62,682 nucleotides of DNA. Origin: an uncultured Lachnospiraceae bacterium. GTDB taxonomy: Bacteria > Bacillota > Clostridia > Lachnospirales > Lachnospiraceae. Location of the stretch: contig CALWSG010000009.1 in the NCBI GenBank assembly GCA_944384155.1, positions 1 through 62,682 on the forward strand, given 5' to 3'. The first letter of the stretch is position 1, and every line of letters starts with the position of its first letter. Below, one piece after another: positions 61,621 through 62,682 of this stretch. The notes under the pieces are model-generated. The model worked only from the letters and a program-made list of their open reading frames with translations, was not told where the DNA came from and searched no databases. The translations under genes and the position numbers were made by a program.

Positions 61621-62391
61621 CTATTTATTCATTTCTTGAATAAATTCCTTTGGCTTTACTGTCATTTCCACCCATGACGGTCTAAAACCGCTCTTAATTG
61701 CATTCCTTACTGATTTAATATTAGACCATGCTGCACAGTAAAACGGAACTTTTCCTCTTTTCATAGTCTCTAATGCCAGCTTACATGTAATGGCTGATGC
61801 AACGCCCTGTTTTCTATATTCCGGCAGCACATCAACACCAATCTGCCACATAGTATCACAATCGGCGGAGCATCCGGCAAGACCAATTAATTTGCCTTTA
61901 TCGTATGCTCCTACCCCCAATATATCTAAATCCTTTCTTTTTTCACACAGTGCATTTGACCAATTACCATTGTATAAACCACCCAAATCCTTTTGCTCTA
62001 AAATTTTTAACACATATCCGCATTCTTTTTCTTTCACCAAAGAAACATCCGGCAAAAAGTACTCTGCCATAAAACACACTCTCATTCCCAAAGGCTCAAA
62101 GGCGTCATTTAGAACATGCATATTAGGAGTTTCAAAGCAATGTTCCGTCTGATATTTACTTATATAACCCTCAACAATTTCCTTATATTCTTTCTTAACG
62201 GAGGCAACAATATTATTGCCATAGGATACTAAATTACACTCAAAGGGCAATGTTAAATATCTTCTGGCCCTCTGATTTTTTACAGATAAAACAATTTTGT
62301 TCTCCTTATCCATAAAGTCTGATTCACAACAGTTTAAATCAACAGCAGACTGTTTCATTGCAATATGTAATATTGCTTCATTTGTAAGCAT
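61621..62391 (-). CDS. GNAT family acetyltransferase
   Basis: 256 residues. The first 110 are an N-terminal region resembling other two-domain GNATs (LTNEAILHIAMKQSAVDLNC). The acetyl-CoA loop is VLPEYRKQGVASAITCKLA, followed by NIKSVRNAIKSGFRPSW. Substrate unknown. The start ATG 62391 has AGGAGG eight bases upstream. It has its own promoter. Confidence 0.85.
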   Translation of the reverse strand: MLTNEAILHIAMKQSAVDLNCCESDFMDKENKIVLSVKNQRARRYLTLPFECNLVSYGNNIVASVKKEYKEIVEGYISKYQTEHCFETPNMHVLNDAFEPLGMRVCFMAEYFLPDVSLVKEKECGYVLKILEQKDLGGLYNGNWSNALCEKRKDLDILGVGAYDKGKLIGLAGCSADCDTMWQIGVDVLPEYRKQGVASAITCKLALETMKRGKVPFYCAAWSNIKSVRNAIKSGFRPSWVEMTVKPKEFIQEMNK

Positions 62392-62477
62392 AATTTTCAC
62401 CTCCTTATTTCATTTATGTTTTTTATGGTTTCTCTTACATTAATCTTTCATTATTTCCTTATATGTTATGTAAGTAT

Positions 62478-62505
62478 ATTATAACAGCAGAAGTGTTTAT
62501 ATCAA
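62478..62505 (-). promoter_or_regulatory. Promoter of the GNAT gene
   Basis: On the minus strand TTGATA (62505-62500), 16 bases, TATAAT (62483-62478). Confidence 0.65.
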
Positions 62506-62516
62506 GGGAAATCTAA

Positions 62517-62540
62517 TGGGGCTGTCAAATAAGAAAAACT
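62517..62540. repeat. Possible terminal sequence of an insertion element
   Basis: GGGGCTGTCAAATAAG begins near 62518 and GGGGACTGTACAC near 62546; the tip resembles IS ends of the form GACAGCCCC read on the other strand. It lies directly past the 3' end of a transposase-like frame. Its partner inverted repeat would be outside the window. Confidence 0.35.
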
Positions 62541-62571
62541 GTCTGGGGACTGTACACTAGTATAACCGTCA

Positions 62572-62682
62572 CTAATTAACTGGACTATTCAAGGGCAAAG
62601 TATCAACCACTAATGCCTCGCTTGAATCAATCTCTTCCAACTTGTATTTCCAATGATAGGTGACAGGCTCTTCATTCACTTC
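62572..62682 (-). CDS. C-terminal fragment of a probable transposase (5' end outside window)
   Basis: An open minus-strand frame enters from the right edge and stops at TAG (62574-62572). The 36 residues include EEPVTYHWKYKLEEIDSSE and end VVDTLPLNSPVN. The sequence is acidic with an aromatic start, unlike the neighbouring genes, and is followed by an IS-like tip. I infer a transposase from position and the tip, not from a catalytic motif. Confidence 0.4.
   Translation of the reverse strand, partial: EVNEEPVTYHWKYKLEEIDSSEALVVDTLPLNSPVN

Noticed and set aside
1..62682. CRISPR array, rRNA operon or complete prophage.
   Set aside because: No regularly spaced repeats, no rRNA sequence and no phage structural genes are visible.

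Overview
The window looks like chromosomal DNA of an endospore-forming, low-GC Firmicute, most likely a member of the Lachnospiraceae (Clostridia). The support is the cotJABC spore-coat operon, a type III glutamine synthetase, an electron-bifurcating NfnAB pair, type III pantothenate kinase, a class II fructose-bisphosphate aldolase, a YjfB-like motility protein and strong AGGAGG-type ribosome binding sites. Species cannot be named from sequence alone. Almost everything is encoded on the minus strand. The exceptions are a 2-TM protein plus cotJABC (48.7-50.4 kb), a lysozyme (59.1-60.6 kb) and one very short RNA-like unit (28.1 kb).

Layout. 0-0.1 kb: tail of an unrecognised gene. 0.2-8.2 kb: guaA, a YkvA-like protein, an EamA transporter, and uvrA and uvrB (uvrB upstream). 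8.3-10.1 kb: a decay patch with a truncated response regulator joined to a truncated membrane protein, then an alcohol dehydrogenase pseudogene. 10.2-15.7 kb: cell-division and cell-wall hydrolysis genes (PucR-type regulator, ftsE, ftsX, an EnvC-like M23 activator, a CtpA-like protease). 16-20.5 kb: a lipoprotein, an MsmK-type sugar ABC ATPase, yjfB, a CPBP protease, ridA and a CvfB-like S1 protein. 20.7 kb: tRNA-Gln(CUG). 20.8-26 kb: the CoA operon (panT, coaX, coaBC) with a PfkB kinase and a transglutaminase lipoprotein. 26.1-31.3 kb: CapA-like lipoprotein, papain-like hydrolase, YesL-like protein, nfnA/nfnB. 31.6-39.1 kb: HAD-GNAT fusion, cyclophilin, TPM protein, zinc-ribbon protein, nudC, trkH, trkA. 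39.3-48.3 kb: glnN, class B sortase, fba, a DUF58-transglutaminase fusion and its MoxR ATPase. 50.5-58.9 kb: a 1432-residue surface protein with InlB-like repeats, an ABC exporter and endonuclease IV. 59-62.4 kb: GH25 lysozyme, degV, GNAT. The right edge is the 3' end of a probable transposase.

The most interesting signal is in untranslated leaders. Two unrelated genes, fba (minus) and the 2-TM protein gene at 48706 (plus), share a closely similar leader of about 105 nt ending at their ribosome binding sites. In both copies the loop of a bulged hairpin is complementary to six bases just before the Shine-Dalgarno sequence. One of those six pairs changes from G-C to A-U with both partners changed, and two stem pairs differ only by wobble. 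The leaders of moxR and envC show the same plan (hairpin with a TATTTG core, loop complementary to the bases just before the Shine-Dalgarno) with different pairing sequences. This suggests a dispersed family of pseudoknot-forming cis-regulatory RNAs, or mobile palindromes that provide a ribosome binding site.

Other notable points are an orphan promoter-hairpin unit of about 45 nt, a terminator inside the long glnN leader, near-identical promoter upstream sequence at tRNA-Gln and glnN, and a repeat-flanked deletion plus a stop codon in the alcohol dehydrogenase. Start sites below were chosen by ribosome binding site and promoter position; many differ from the longest open frame.
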